From: Triticum aestivum | Taxonomy: Eukaryota; Streptophyta; Magnoliopsida; Poales; Poaceae | Assembly (NCBI RefSeq): GCF_018294505.1 | Contig: NC_057803.1 | Coordinates: forward strand, 685,379,881-685,443,880 | Direction of reading: 5' to 3' | Length of the DNA: 64,000 nt | Shown: piece by piece, positions 22,536 to 34,041 of the stretch | Layout: each line of letters begins with the position of its first letter | Numbering within the stretch: position 1 is the first letter of the stretch | Translations under genes and position numbers: made by a program | Notes under the pieces: generated by a model | Seen by the model: the letters and a program-made list of their open reading frames with translations, nothing else | The model's database searches: none | Told to the model about the DNA's origin: nothing

Positions 22536-22626
22536 GTCCGCACGCTTAACGTTCGGTGACGATCGGTATTGTGAGTTTATGTGTTCTGATGCACCGAAGA
22601 TAGTTCAGAGTCCCGGATATGATCAC
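22536..22626 (+). repeat. Copia-1 3' LTR, right portion (truncated)
   Basis: Resumes after Gypsy-2 with GTCCGCACGCTTAACGTTCG, colinear with the Copia-2 LTR (about 45049), and follows it to CGGATATGATCAC. Homology stops at 22626; the remaining roughly 830 bp of the LTR are not found in the window. Confidence 0.85.
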
Positions 22627-23305
22627 CAATACAAAAAAAGACACATCCGTGACATTTTGGGTCGAACGAAAAAAAGTTGTCATACTTATGACACTTCTAT
22701 GACGATAATTGTGACAAAACCCGGCATCATCATAGATGTGGTGGGGTCCTACATCTATGACAAAAAATCATGACAAAAAATTAGATTTTTGTCCTGGGTG
22801 GGCCGGAGACGCAGCTGCATGACATTCTTTGGGCCGTCCATGATGCAAAAAACCATGGTAGAAGCGAGGGCGAGGAAAATATCGGTGTGTTCCCGGTTAT
22901 GGTGGGTGGTCGGGGCCAAGCGATGCGCGTTTCTCTCATACACGCACACGCGTGGGTGCGAGGCGTTGGGCTCTAACTGAACCCGAGCGATTGCACTGCA
23001 GGCTACGTGTTACTGAACCCGAGCGATCGATCGATGGGTGTTAACTGAACCCGATCGAGCGATTCCTTCGCTACTGCTGCTAACTGAAGCCGGTCGATGC
23101 TGCCTCTGGATGAATAGTGAGCGTTGCTGGGGAGGTTTGGATGAACAGTTCCCGGTGGGGGTGGATGAACAGGACCCCGTGGTGTTGCCTCTGGATGAAC
23201 GGTGAGCGTTGCTGGGGGGTTTGGATGAACAGTTCCCGATGGGGGTGGATGAACAGGACCCCGTGGTGTTGCCTCTGGATGAACAGTGAGCGTTGCTGGG
23301 GGTTT
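22627..23305. mobile_element. CACTA-like DNA transposon: left end and subterminal repeats
   Basis: Begins CAATACAAAAAAAGACAC, one base from a CACTACAAAAA-type CACTA terminal inverted repeat, directly after CAC (possible 3-bp target duplicate) inside the Copia-1 LTR. Next come short motifs on TGACA/TGTCA (22640-22780), then repeats of CTGAACCCGAGCGATCGAT (22975-23090), then an 84-85-bp GGATGAACAG minisatellite (from 23107). Such subterminal arrays are usual in CACTA elements, where they bind the transposase. Copia-2 is inserted at 23310; the array resumes at 45960. Family (Jorge-like) is a recollection only. Confidence 0.55.
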
Positions 23306-23310
23306 GGATG
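23107..23310. repeat. 84-85-bp minisatellite, left part (split by Copia-2)
   Basis: Units starting TGGATGAAYAGTGAGCGTTG at 23107, 23192 and 23276. Each unit has three GGATGAACAG sub-motifs separated by GC-rich spacers (TTCCCGGTGGGGG, GACCCCGTGGTGTTGCC). The third unit is cut by Copia-2 after GGATG and completed at 45960. Confidence 0.85.
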
Positions 23311-25045
23311 TGAAGGAAATATGCCCTAGAGACAATAATAAAGTTATTATTTATTTCCTTATATCATGATAAATGTTTATTATTCATGCTAGAATTGTAT
23401 TAACCGGAAACATAATACATGTGTGAATACATAGACAAATAGAGTGTCACTAGTATGCCTCTACTTGACTAGCTCGTTGATCAAAGATGGTTATGTTTCC
23501 TAGCCATAGACATGAGTTGTCATTTGATTAACGGGATCACATCATTAGGAGAATGATGTGATTGACTTGACCCATTCCGTTAGCTTAGCACTTGATCGTT
23601 TAGTTTGTTGCTATTGCTTTCTTCATAACTTATACATGTTCCTATGACTATGAGATTATGCAACTCCCATTTACCGGAGGAACACTTTGTGTGCTACCAA
23701 ACGTCACAACGTAACTGGGTGATTATAAAGGTGCTCTACAGGTGTCTCCGAAGGTACTTGTTGGGTTGGCGTATTTCGAGATTAGGATTTGTCACTCCGA
23801 TTGTCAAAGAGGTATCTCTGGGCCCTCTCGGTAATGCACATCACTCAAGCCTTGCAAGCATTGCAACTAATAAGTTAGTTGCGGGATGATGTATTACGGA
23901 ATGAGTAAAGAGACTTGTCGGTAACGAGATTGAACTAGGTATTGAGATACCGACGATCGAATCTCGGGCAAGTAACATATCGATGACAAAGGGAACAACG
24001 TATGTTGTTATGTGGTCTGACCGATAAAGATCTTCGTAGAATATGTAGGAGCCAATATGAGCATCCAAGTTCCGCTATTGGTTATTGACCGGAGATGTGT
24101 CTCAGTCATGTCTACATAGTTCTCGAACCCGTAGGGTCCGCACGCTTAACGTTTGGTGACGATCGTAATTAGGGTTTTTGTGTTTTGATGTATCAAAGGT
24201 TGTTCGCAGTCCCGGATGTGACCACAGACATGACAAGGAGTCTCTAAATGGTCGAGACATAAAGATTGATATATTGGAAGCTTATATTTGGATATCGGAA
24301 TCGTTCCGGGTGAAATCGGGATTTTACCGGAGTACCGGGGGGTTAACGGAACCCCCCCCCCCGAGGGGGGTTAATGGGCCTACATGGGCCCTAAGGGAGA
24401 AGAGGAGGGCTATCCAGAGCAGGCCGCACGCCCCCTCCCCCTAGTCAGAATAGGACAAGGAAGGGGGGGCGGCGCCCCCCTTTCCTCTTTCCCCCTTCTC
24501 CTTTCCTTCTCCAACAAGGCAAGAGGGGGGAGTCCTATTCCCGGTGGGAGTAGGACTCCTCCAGGCGCACACCTAGGGGCCGGCCGCACCTCCCCCCTCC
24601 CTCCTTTATATACGGGGGCAAGGGGGCACCCCATGAGACACAAGTTGATCTTCGTGATCGTTCCTTAGCCGTGTGCGGTGCCCCCTTCCACCATATTCCA
24701 CCTCGGTCATATCGTAGCAGTGCTTAGGCGAAGCCCTGCGTCGGTAGAACATCATCACCATCATCACGCCGTCGTGCTGATGAAACTCTCCCTCAACACT
24801 TGGCTGGATCGGAGCTCGAGGGACGTCACCGAGTTGAACGTGTGCAGAACTCGGAGGTGCCGTACGTTCGGTGCTTGGATCGGTCAGATCGGGAAGACGT
24901 ACGACTACTTCCTCTATGTTGTGTCAACGCTTCCGTTGCCGGTCTATGAGGGTACATAGACAACACTCTCCCCTCTCGTTGCTATGCATCACCATGATCT
25001 TGCGTGTGCGTAGGAAATTTTTTGAAATTACTACGTTCCCCAACA
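23311..25045 (+). repeat. Copia-2 5' LTR
   Basis: Complete LTR; ends in CCCCAACA immediately before the primer-binding site. It contains homopolymeric C and G runs near 24351-24368 and a TATA-like box at 24605. Confidence 0.95.
24605..24612 (+). promoter_or_regulatory. TATA box in Copia-2 5' LTR
   Basis: TTTATATA follows a C-rich tract and is conserved in the 3' LTR (45529-45536). Likely core promoter of the element. Confidence 0.55.
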
Positions 25046-25046
25046 G

Positions 25047-25062
25047 TGGCATCCGTGCCAGG
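25047..25062 (+). other. Degenerate primer-binding site of Copia-2
   Basis: TGGCATCCGTGCCAGG follows the LTR by one base. Most Copia elements here have TGGTATCAGAGC (initiator Met tRNA); this copy differs at three positions, though the flanking CCAGGTTTTATGCG is retained. Confidence 0.65.
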
Positions 25063-26282
25063 TTTTATGCGTTGATGTTATATGCATGAGTAGAACACAA
25101 GTGAGTTGTGGGCGATATAAGTCATAATGCTTACCAGCATGTCATACTTTGGTTCGGCGGTGTTGTTGGATGAAGCGGCCCGGACCGACATTACGCATAT
25201 GCTTACGCGAGACTGGTTCTACCGACGTGCTTTGCACACAGGTGGCTGGCGGGTGTCAGTTTCTCCAACTTTAGTTGAATCAAGTGTGGCTACGCCCGGT
25301 CCTTGCGAAGGCTAAAACAACACCAACTTGACAAACTATCATTGTGGTTTTGATGCGTAGGTAAGAACGGTTCTTGCTAAGCCCGTAGCAGCCACGTAAA
25401 ACTTGCAACAACAAAGTAGAGGACGTCTAACTTGTTTTTGCAGGGCATGTTGTGATGTGATATGGTCAAGACATGGTGCTATATTTTATTGTATGAGATG
25501 ATCATGTTTTGTAACCGAGTTATCGGCAACTGGCAGGAGCCATATGGTTGTCGCTTTATTGTATGCAATGCAATCATGCTGTAATGCTTTACTTTATCAC
25601 TAAGCGGTAGCGATAGTCGTGGAAGAATAAGATTGGCGAGACGACAACGATGCTACGATGGAGATCAAGGTGTCGCGCCGGTGATGATGGTGATCATGAC
25701 GGTACTTCGGAGATGGAGATCACAAGTACAAGATGATGATGGCCATATCATATCACTTATATTGATTGCATGTGATGTTTATCTTTTATGCATCTTATCT
25801 TGCTTTGATTGACGGTAGCATTATAAGATGATCTCTCACTAAATTTCAAGATAAAAGTGTTCTCCCTGAGTATGCACCGTTGCCAAAGTTCGTCGTGCCC
25901 AGACACCACGTGATGATCGGGTGTGATAAGCTCTACGTCCATCTACAATGGGTGCAAGCCAGTTTTGCACACGCAGAATACTCAGGTTAAACTTGACGAG
26001 CCTAGCATATGCAGATATGGCCTCGGAACACTGAGACCGAAAGGTCGAGCGTGAATCATATAGTAGATATGATCAACATATTGATGTTCACCATTGAAAG
26101 CTACTCCATTTCACGTGATGATCGGTTATGGTTTAGTTGATTTGGATCACGTGATCACTTAGAAGATTAGAGGGATGTCTTTCTAAGTGGGAGTTCTTAA
26201 GTAATATGATTAATTGAACTTAAATTTATCATGAACTTAGTACCTGATAGTATCTTGCTTGTCTATGTTTGATTGTAGATAG
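25063..26282 (+). other. Copia-2 untranslated leader
   Basis: About 1.2 kb between PBS and gag with no supported coding region. Long structured leaders are usual in this Copia group, which fits packaging and dimerisation functions, but no specific motif was identified. Confidence 0.6.
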
Positions 26283-26859
26283 ATGGCCCGTGTTGTTGTT
26301 CCATTGAATTTTAATGTGTTCCTTGAGAAAGCAAAGTTGAAAGATGATGGTAGCAATTACACGGACTGGGTCCGTAACTTGAGGATTATCCTCATTGCTG
26401 CATAGAAGAATTACATCCTAGAAGCACCGCTGGGTGCCAGGCCTGCTACTGGAGCAACACCAGATGTTATGAATGTCTGGCAGAGCAAAGCTGATGACTA
26501 CTCGATAGTTCAGTGTGCCATGCTTTACGGCTTAGAATTAGGACTTCAACGATGTTTTGAACGTCATGGAGCATATGAGATGTTCCAGGAGTTGAAGTTA
26601 ATATTTCAAGCAAATGCCCGGATTGAGAGATATGAAGTCTCCAATAAGTTCTATAGCTGCAAGATGGAGGAAAATAGTTCTGTCAGTGAACATATACTCA
26701 AAATGTCTGGGTATCATAATCACTTGACTCAACTGGGAGTTATCTTCCTGTTGATAGTGTCATTGACAGAGTTCTTCAATCACTGCCACCAAGCTACAAG
26801 AGCTTCGTGATGAACTATAACATGCAAGGGATGGATAATACGATTCCGAGCTCTTCGCA
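26283..26859 (+). pseudogene. Copia-2 gag
   Basis: Starts ATGGCCCGTGTTGTTGTTCC at 26283. The frame reads SNYTDWVRNLRIILIAA then TAG at 26403-26405 where the family has Gln (A-Q-K-N-Y), and resumes as KNYILEAPLGARPATGATPD. The 26469-26810 piece has the UBN2-like gag core (MFQELKLIFQANARIERYEV, SVSEHILKMSGYHNHLTQLG). A frame change near 26750 precedes NYNMQGMDNT. The protein would form the particle core; this copy is broken. Confidence 0.8.
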
Positions 26860-27722
26860 ATGCTAAAGGCTGTGGAGGTAGAAATCAAGAAGGAGCATCA
26901 AATGTTGATGCTCAACAAGACCGCCAGTTTCAAGAAAAAGGGCAAAGGGAAGAAGAAGGGGAACTTCAAGAAGAACAGCAAGCAAGTTGCTGCTCAGGAG
27001 AAGAAACCCAAATCTGGACCTAAGCCTAAAACTGAGTGCTTCTACTGCAAGCAGACTGGACACTGGAAGCGGAACTGCCCCAAGTATTTGGTGAATAAGA
27101 AGGATGGCAAGGTGAACAAAGGTATATGTGATATACATGTTATTGATGTGTACCTTACTAGAGCTCGGAGTAGCACCTGGGTATTTGATACTGGTTCTGT
27201 TGCTAATATTTGCAACTCGAAACAGGGACTAAGGATTAAGCGGACACTGGCGAAGGATGAGGTGACGATGCGCGTGGAAAATGGTTCCAAAGTCGATGTG
27301 ATCGCAGTCGGCACGCTACCTCTACATCTACCTTCGGGATTAGTATTGGTCCAAAATAATTGTTATTTGGTGCCAGCGTTGAGCATGAACATTATATCTG
27401 GATCTTGTTTGATGCGAGACGGTTATTCATTTAAATCAGAGAATAATGGTTGTTCTATTTATATGAGTAATATCTTTTATGGTCATGCACCCTTGAAGAG
27501 TGTTCTATTTTTGATGAATCTCGATAGTAGTGATACACATATTCATAATGTTGAAGCCAAAAGATGCAAAGTTGATAATGATAGTACAACTTATTTGTGG
27601 CACTGCCGTTTAGGTCATATCGGTGTAAAGCGCATGAAGAAACTCCATACTGATGGACTTTTGGAATAACTTGATTATGAATCACTTGGTACTTGCGAAC
27701 CGTGCCTCATGGGCAAGATGAC
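26860..27722 (+). pseudogene. Copia-2 gag C-terminus, protease and GAG-pre-integrase, cut by Gypsy-4
   Basis: A 269-residue frame with lysine-rich linker (KKKGKGKKKGNFKKNSK), one CCHC zinc knuckle (CFYCKQTGHWKRNCPKY), protease active site STWVFDTGSVANICNS (D-T-G), and the H-H part of the integrase zinc-binding region (YLWHCRLGHIGVKRMKKLH). It ends at a TAA in place of an expected Ser codon at 27667; the C-C part (CEPCLMGKM) follows out of that stop and is then interrupted at 27722 by Gypsy-4. Continues at 41647. Confidence 0.85.
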
Positions 27723-28896
27723 TGTCGGGGGTTTGGTGCGACATATACCAAAGGATGGCTTATCATGGTGGGGGCGAGTAGAACATCGCCGGTGCCTGGA
27801 AACGGGATGAGGCGAAGGCATGCACGCCGGCGAATCTTACCCAGCTTCAGGGCTCTCTGGGGAGATAATACCCCTACTGCTGCTCGGCGGGGTCTCCGCA
27901 TGATCACTATGGCAAAGTGTTTACACGGTTGCTCCTTGAGCTGTTTCTTGGAGGTAGGAGAGGGCAAGGCAAGCTCTCTCCCTTCTATATGATCTGGCCT
28001 AGAGCTAATGGGTTCCAACCCTTTGCATGGGTGCCCTGGGGGGTTTATATAGGCCTACCCCCCAGAGGTACAATGGTAATCCAGCGGGACGCGGGCCCAG
28101 CCGTCAGCGCCTCTGGCCTCAGTCTTCCCCGCCGACCGCTGGGGCCGCCGACTGGCGGGCCCTGCCGACTGACCTGGTACGGAGCCGACAGGCCGCGTCC
28201 GCCACGGGCGGGTCTTGCCAGCTGCTGATTACTGTAGCCGTGCTTCTAATGACGCGGGCTTGATCATGGGGTCGTGGCAACAGCCCCGCCGCCTGGCAGA
28301 CGATCACTATTGCCACTCTCCATCACATCTTGATTAATGGTGCGTGGGCCCCGAGGGAGGGCTCGACCGACTCCCCCGGGCCGACTCCCGATGGGTCCGA
28401 CTGGTGGTCCTCTTGCCGTCTCCTAGGGTCTCATCGACTAGTGGGACCTGCTGCCTCTGAGCCGTACAGACAAGCTGTCGTGGGTGCAGGATTCGGTCCT
28501 GTGGTGCTGATGTCAGGGCCGGCATGGCAACAGTGCCACGCCGCACGAAGATCTTCCGGGGTACGGCGTGCTGTGGCCATGCATGTCATTGGTAAGGGGC
28601 GGGAGTGGGCTTCACTGTAGCCATTCTCCTGCCCCGTCCCCCTTGATGAGGTCACGGGGTTTGTTGGAGTCGCAGGCCGACTCCCCAAAGCCGGCTTCTT
28701 CGGAAGTCGCCAGTCAGGAGTCGGCTTACCCTACGGTCGTCCCTAGGACTCGGCCGCGAGTGGTCAGTCGACCGTCTTGCCATTGACTTCTTGAAGGCGG
28801 CTCTTCGTCCTGGGGCCTTGAGGGGCACAACCTGCCCCGATGTCTTGAAAGGTTCTGGGGCTCGGGTTGGCCTACCCGTGGCCCATTACTCCGACA
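27723..28896 (-). repeat. Gypsy-4 3' LTR (left copy)
   Basis: 1,174 bp from TGTCGGGGG to ACTCCGACA. Inner flank GTAGTCCCCGAAGC is the complement of the polypurine tract. Confidence 0.95.
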
Positions 28897-28910
28897 GTAG
28901 TCCCCGAAGC
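28897..28910 (-). other. Polypurine tract of Gypsy-4
   Basis: Directly inside the left LTR the minus strand reads GCTTCGGGGACTAC, the expected position of the plus-strand primer for a minus-oriented element. Confidence 0.55.
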
Positions 28911-29527
28911 TGATGAGGCGCCGCGGATGATCGGCCGAGAAGCCTCAACAGTTTCTCCTTCCGGGTGCTCAACACATGGTCTTGGATGGACTTCTGCCGG
29001 GCCGACTAGAAGGAGTCGGTCTCGCTCAACTCGGACTCGCTCAATTCCGACTCACAGAATATTTCGAACGTCGCGGTGGGATCCAAGTAGCGTGCTAGCT
29101 AAGCCTCCAGGCCGCCGCCCGTTCTAGGCCTGTCATGCGATGACACGTGGCTGGGCCATTCTTCCAACCTACGCGTGTGACAGGACAGGCCCATAGGCAG
29201 GGCCCGCCACTACCGCGCCTCGGCGCCCGAGCGGATCCGCCGCGGCCCCGGCGGACGGTTGGGATTCTCGTGGAATTACTGCGCGCAGTAACTTTGTCAT
29301 GGAATGTGGGGGTCGTGGGGCCGTGGGCGTAGTAAATCCCACGACCGCCCCCTCGGCTTCGCAGCCCACGAGGCAATAAGTAGGGGAAAGAGGGGGGCAC
29401 GCGCGGTCCTCCTTCCCGCCACTCCTCGCTCTCTTCCTTCTCACTGCTCCTCGCTCTCCTCCTTCTTCTTCTTCTTCGCTCCGCCGCGCGCCCAAGCTCC
29501 GACGAATGTCGCGGTGATTAGCTCGCG

Positions 29528-32500
29528 ATGAGCTCTTCCTCTGCCGCCGCGCCTCCCCCGGTGCACTCTGGCACCTGGGACGGCTCCGAAGTTCACGACG
29601 ACCATGTCGAGTTCCTCCGCCGGACTCGTCGGCTCCCCGATGAGAATCACGTGAGGGTGCGTCTTGCGCCGAAGGGGGAGATTTCCCCCGCGCCGCAGGA
29701 GGGCGAGCGGGTCATCTTCCGCTCACACTGCTTGCACGGGTTGGGGCTGCCGGCGAGCAGTTTCTTCCGATCCTTCCTGGAGTTCTACGGCCTCCAGCCG
29801 CACCACCTCACCCCCAACACAGTGGTGCTGCTGTCCACCTTCGTGGCCTTGTGCGAAGGCTTCCTCGGAGTCCTTCCCACCCTCGATCTCTGGGGGGGTT
29901 CTTCTTCTCCAAGCTCGGCACCCAGGCTACAGGCGTGCCGGCTCAATGCGGCGCTTTCATCGCCGTGCGAAGGTCAGGGGCCGACAACCCCTTCCCCTCC
30001 ATCTCGCTGATAAAGTCAGTGAAGATGTGGAAGAGATCGTACTTCTACGTCAGGAGCGTCTCCGCAAGGGGCGACTGGGTCAACCTGCCGGCTTTCGAAG
30101 CCGGCCCGCCGGCTGGGAGACTTCCCAACTGGTCGTACCAGGCCAAGTCGCTGACGCATGCGGGAGCCGGCGCCATCGTGCGACTCTGAGTGCTGACGCA
30201 GTCGGAGGGCTTGACTGGTCCAGACCTGCTGGCCGCCTTCATGGTGCACCGAGTTCTCCCGCTCCAAGGCCGCCCCCATATGATATGCCATATGAGCGGG
30301 CACCGCGACCCGAGTCGGATGTGCACCAAGGACATGCCTCACGAGGAGGTGGCCTTCATGGTGAACTACCTCTCGGACAGCAAGCTCCTGGAGGATTGGC
30401 GGTTCGGCAAGGAGCCGTACTCCCGCGCCAACCCCCCGCCCGTGGTGAGTTACCATTCCTTTCTTTCTTTGGATTGTCTTTTTTCTTGCCGAGTTTGTTT
30501 TGACCAGTCGGCTTTGGTCAGAATCCCCTCCTCCACCCACCAGCCGGCACCTCGGGGCTGGCCCGCGAGTTCCTGGACGACCGGGTGGAGAGCAACGTCA
30601 ACGACCCCGATCTGGGGGCGGCGGCTCTAGAGGACGACGCCGAGGGGGGAGGAGGAGCAGCGGGCGACTTCAGGCCTTCGTCCACTTTCGCTGACTGGCC
30701 TGACAACGACGCCGAGGGAGAAGTCGCCCCCCGCCATCGGCCAGGAACCGGCCAACCTAGCGCAGGCTCTTCTGCTGTGCCGGGGGCTCCAGGTGGCGGG
30801 AAGAAGCGCAGGGTCGTGCCGACCTTGTTCGGCAGTTGGCCGAAGAAGCCCAAGTGTCCGGCTGCGGCAACCCAGCGGGACGAGGCGGCTGCGAAGGCCA
30901 TCCGCTTTCGTAAGGAAGTGAAGAAGCCGCCATTGGTCTCCGCGTGAGTATTCTGTCTTAATGCTTTATTCTTCTTTGTGACTTTGTCTTAGTCTTTGCT
31001 TGCTCCCCTTGCTTCAGGGCTCCCCTCACTCTTGAGAGGGTCACCGCCGCCTCTGTCATGGGGTCAGCGGAGACGTCCGCCACCACTCGGTGGATTGACC
31101 CCGCTGCTGACCTCCGGGAGGCGACAGAGCGGAATGCGCAGGAGAAGCGCAACGAAGAAGAGGCCGTTCGCTTGGAGAAGGCGGAGACCGATAGGGCGGA
31201 GGCCTCCGCCAAGAAAAAACTGGCGGAGGCCGAAGCCGCCGCCGCGACAAAGCGGCAGGCTGAGGAGGCCGCACGCCGCCAATCGGCGGTGTTCGTCACC
31301 CCGTTGAACTCTGTGCCGCCGCCTCCGGAGTTCACGAGGCAGACTGGGGAAGCCGGCGGCGAGAACCCCGCCGTGGAGAGGGAAGGCGGCGACCCTTCTA
31401 CGCCGGACGTGATCGTTCCGCCACCGCCTCCACCTCGTCTGAGGGAGCGCAAGGCAAGCAGCCAGCGGACCCTCTGGTGCCGCCGACCGAAGACGAGGCC
31501 GTGGCGAGGTTACTCCTCCAAGTCGGCTCGCCGACGCGCCGCCGTCTGGAAAAGGCGACTTCGGCACCCCGCCTCCTGGAGGCCGGCACCGCCAGCTCGG
31601 CGATCCCAGACGCCGAAGCGACGAGCGCCGTGCCCATTGGGTGGGTGCGAGGAGGCGGCACAGGGCCGCTGAACCAGGCGCTTCTGGACGTCCAGGCGAA
31701 GCTTCGTGCAGAGGGCGACGCTCTCCAGAATTGCACCAAGGCGTACCTGGCATCGCGGGCGGCCGTCCGGGTATGTTTTTTCCTTTGGTCCTTGTTTCCT
31801 TGTTCCTCTCTGTGGGGGCGCGCCAGCGCACCCACTGGATGTAGTCCCCGAGTTTCAGGTTGGCTGCTGAGAAGGTGGCCCAGAACTCCAATTGATGAAC
31901 TCTGGTATTAATTTTTTGTCTGAAATGCTTGACGCAGGATTACCACAACCTCCGCGTCACTGCCTTCAACCGTAACGTTCAAGAGCTGGGCAAGCGGACC
32001 GCCGATTTGTCGGAGAGCTGGAGTAAGTCTTTTTCCTTCTTTGCGGGGGCGCGCTGGCGCACCCACGGGCTGTAGTCCCCGAGATTCGGGCCGACTGCTG
32101 AGCAGTCAGGCCGGATCTCCCCGGTGATCTTCTTTATTGATGACTTAACGCCTTCTTTCTTTCTTCTTTTCAGGAGCCAATGCTGCTCTTCAACAGCAGC
32201 TGAGCGAAGCCAACTCCGCATTGTGCGCCAAAGGGGAGGAGTGCAGCAACCTCTCCACGGAGCACGATCTGCTGGCCACTCAATTGGCAGAGCAGAAGGA
32301 GCTGCTTGTGAAGATGCAGAGGGAGGTGGAAGAGACGCAGACCGCCCTCCTGGCCGAGTTCGCGAGCGAGCGCTCCTCCTGGTCTGACAAGGAGGCGATG
32401 CTGGCCTCCGGCTTCCATGAGATTGAAGAGATCGTTGATGGTGAGTTTCTTTACTTTCTTTCTTCGAGCTGCCGATTATAAGTCGTGCCGACTCCTGGTT

Positions 32501-33323
32501 TTTGACTTGCTTCTTCGTTTCTTCCATCTTGGCAGACTTCTTTCCTGGGCACTCGCAGGCCACCATCCAAGCCATCGAGGCTGATCGTGAAGGTCGGAGG
32601 GCGGAGGGCGCAGAGATCGCCGCCGACTCCCCCCGAACCCTTGACGAGCACATCCTGAGCATCAAGGCTCGCCTTCGGCCGACTCACCGGATGCTGCGCC
32701 GGCTTCAGCGTGTCGGTGCCCAGGCGATTGCCGCCCAGTGGCCGGACATGCAGGCTCCGCGCACCCCCAGCCTGACGGCCGACTGGCTAGAGGTCGCGGC
32801 TGGTCGTCTTAAGGCCTGGAAGGGTTCTTCGGCTCAAGCTGGAGCGTGCCGGGCCTTGGAGTTCGTCAAGGCGTGGTATCCGGGGCTGGATCTAGACCGG
32901 CTGGCCACGCTTCGGTCGGAGGCCCAGCCGGAGCTGGCAGCTACGGAAGACGCCCTCGTCAATCGTGCTACGGCGATCGCCGAGTACACCGACACCAGCA
33001 TCTTCATCCCCGAATGGTCTGAAGATGGCGAGGAGGTACCGCCGGAGTGGTTTGGGATGAACCCAGACTACGGCGAGGACTCGGCGGAGGTGATTGGCTC
33101 CAGCGTCGAGGAGGAAGGCGAGGCGGAGGACGGAGGCGAGACGGAGGCACCAGAAGACGGAGCAGACGGCCAGCCTCAGCTCGACCGCGCCTCCAGCAAC
33201 GAGCCACGTGCGACTGACCCGACTGCCGCCGGAGGCGATCAAGCCAAGACTAGCCAGCCGGCCGCCCCGACGCCGGACGCTGCCGCCTCGTCCGACCCTC
33301 CGAATCCGTCAGCTGCTTCCTAA
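29528..33323 (+). pseudogene. Antisense spliced gene of Gypsy-4 (Transposase_28-like), six exons
   Basis: Exons inferred from splice sites: 29528-30444, 30544-30943, 31018-31770, 31938-32022, 32174-32440 and 32536-33323 (all GT...AG). The N-terminus has RVIFRSHCLHGLGLPASSFF and FLEFYGLQPHHLTPNTVVLL, the 'putative gypsy type transposon' domain, homologous to the gene at 7544. Middle exons are Ala/Glu/Arg-rich coiled coil (RNAQEKRNEEEAVRLEKAE); the last has FFPGHSQATIQAIEAD, LVNRATAIAEYTDTSIFIPE and an acidic tail. Breaks: one-base loss in a G run near 29893, CGA-to-TGA-like stop at 30187-30189, frameshift near 31460. Function unknown; it is not a known transposase activity. Confidence 0.75.
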
Positions 33324-34041
33324 GCTGCCGCTTTACCTTTATTTTATCTGCTTCAGTAGTCTTTGAAGAACTTGTTAATTCGCACAATTTCACCCGCGGG
33401 GTGTATTTTGAACTTCTGCTCGAAGATTCGGCCAAGGGCCTATGCTATGTAAATATATTTATCCGAGTTCTATCTTTTCTTGCTCATTGCTCTTTTGGCT
33501 TTTTTCCTTTGTTGCTTTCTCTTAGTTGCCTGCCTTGCCAATCAGACAGCCGCTCTGCGGACTGCCGCTGGATCAAATGCTTGGCTACTTTGGGAAGGCA
33601 AGTACTTAGCCGTTTTTAAGAGTTTTTGAGCAAGTCGAATAGGAGGCAACAATCCGACTACTCGAGAGTCGGTTTGCAAAAAGGCTGGAAGCCGTCTTGA
33701 GCTATGTTTTATGCTTTGAGTCCTTAGCCATTTTTCATGCGAATGCCCATTCTACCTTACTTCTGCCCACCGTACAGTCGCTCTGCGAGCTGCGGCTTCT
33801 GACAGGAGACAGTTTAGGCGTTTACACACTACTTGTCCGACTGCAGGAAGCATTTCATAGTGCAAGGCGGCAAGTCCCCGGGCCGACTTGTCGAGCCCGG
33901 TGCCAAATGGCATAAAAAGGAGTAACATACTTGCAGGCATAATTTTTATCATACAGACAAAAGAGGGCAGTCCCCGAGCTCGTCTCGGGGGGCCCGAAGT
34001 CTTGGTACTTTAATACAAAAGGTAGCATGGTACATACTGCA
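33324..34041. other. Spacer between antisense gene and pol of Gypsy-4
   Basis: Contains convergent 3' ends of the plus-strand gene and minus-strand pol, with copies of a CAAGTCCCCGGGCC/CAGTCCCCGAG motif at about 33870 and 33968 resembling the element's purine tract complement. No coding region supported. Confidence 0.6.

Noticed and set aside
23003..23335. Repetitive ORFs over the GGATGAACAG array (23003-23335, 45896-46850)
   Set aside because: Open frames result from the minisatellite period and GC content; repeats read on both strands.
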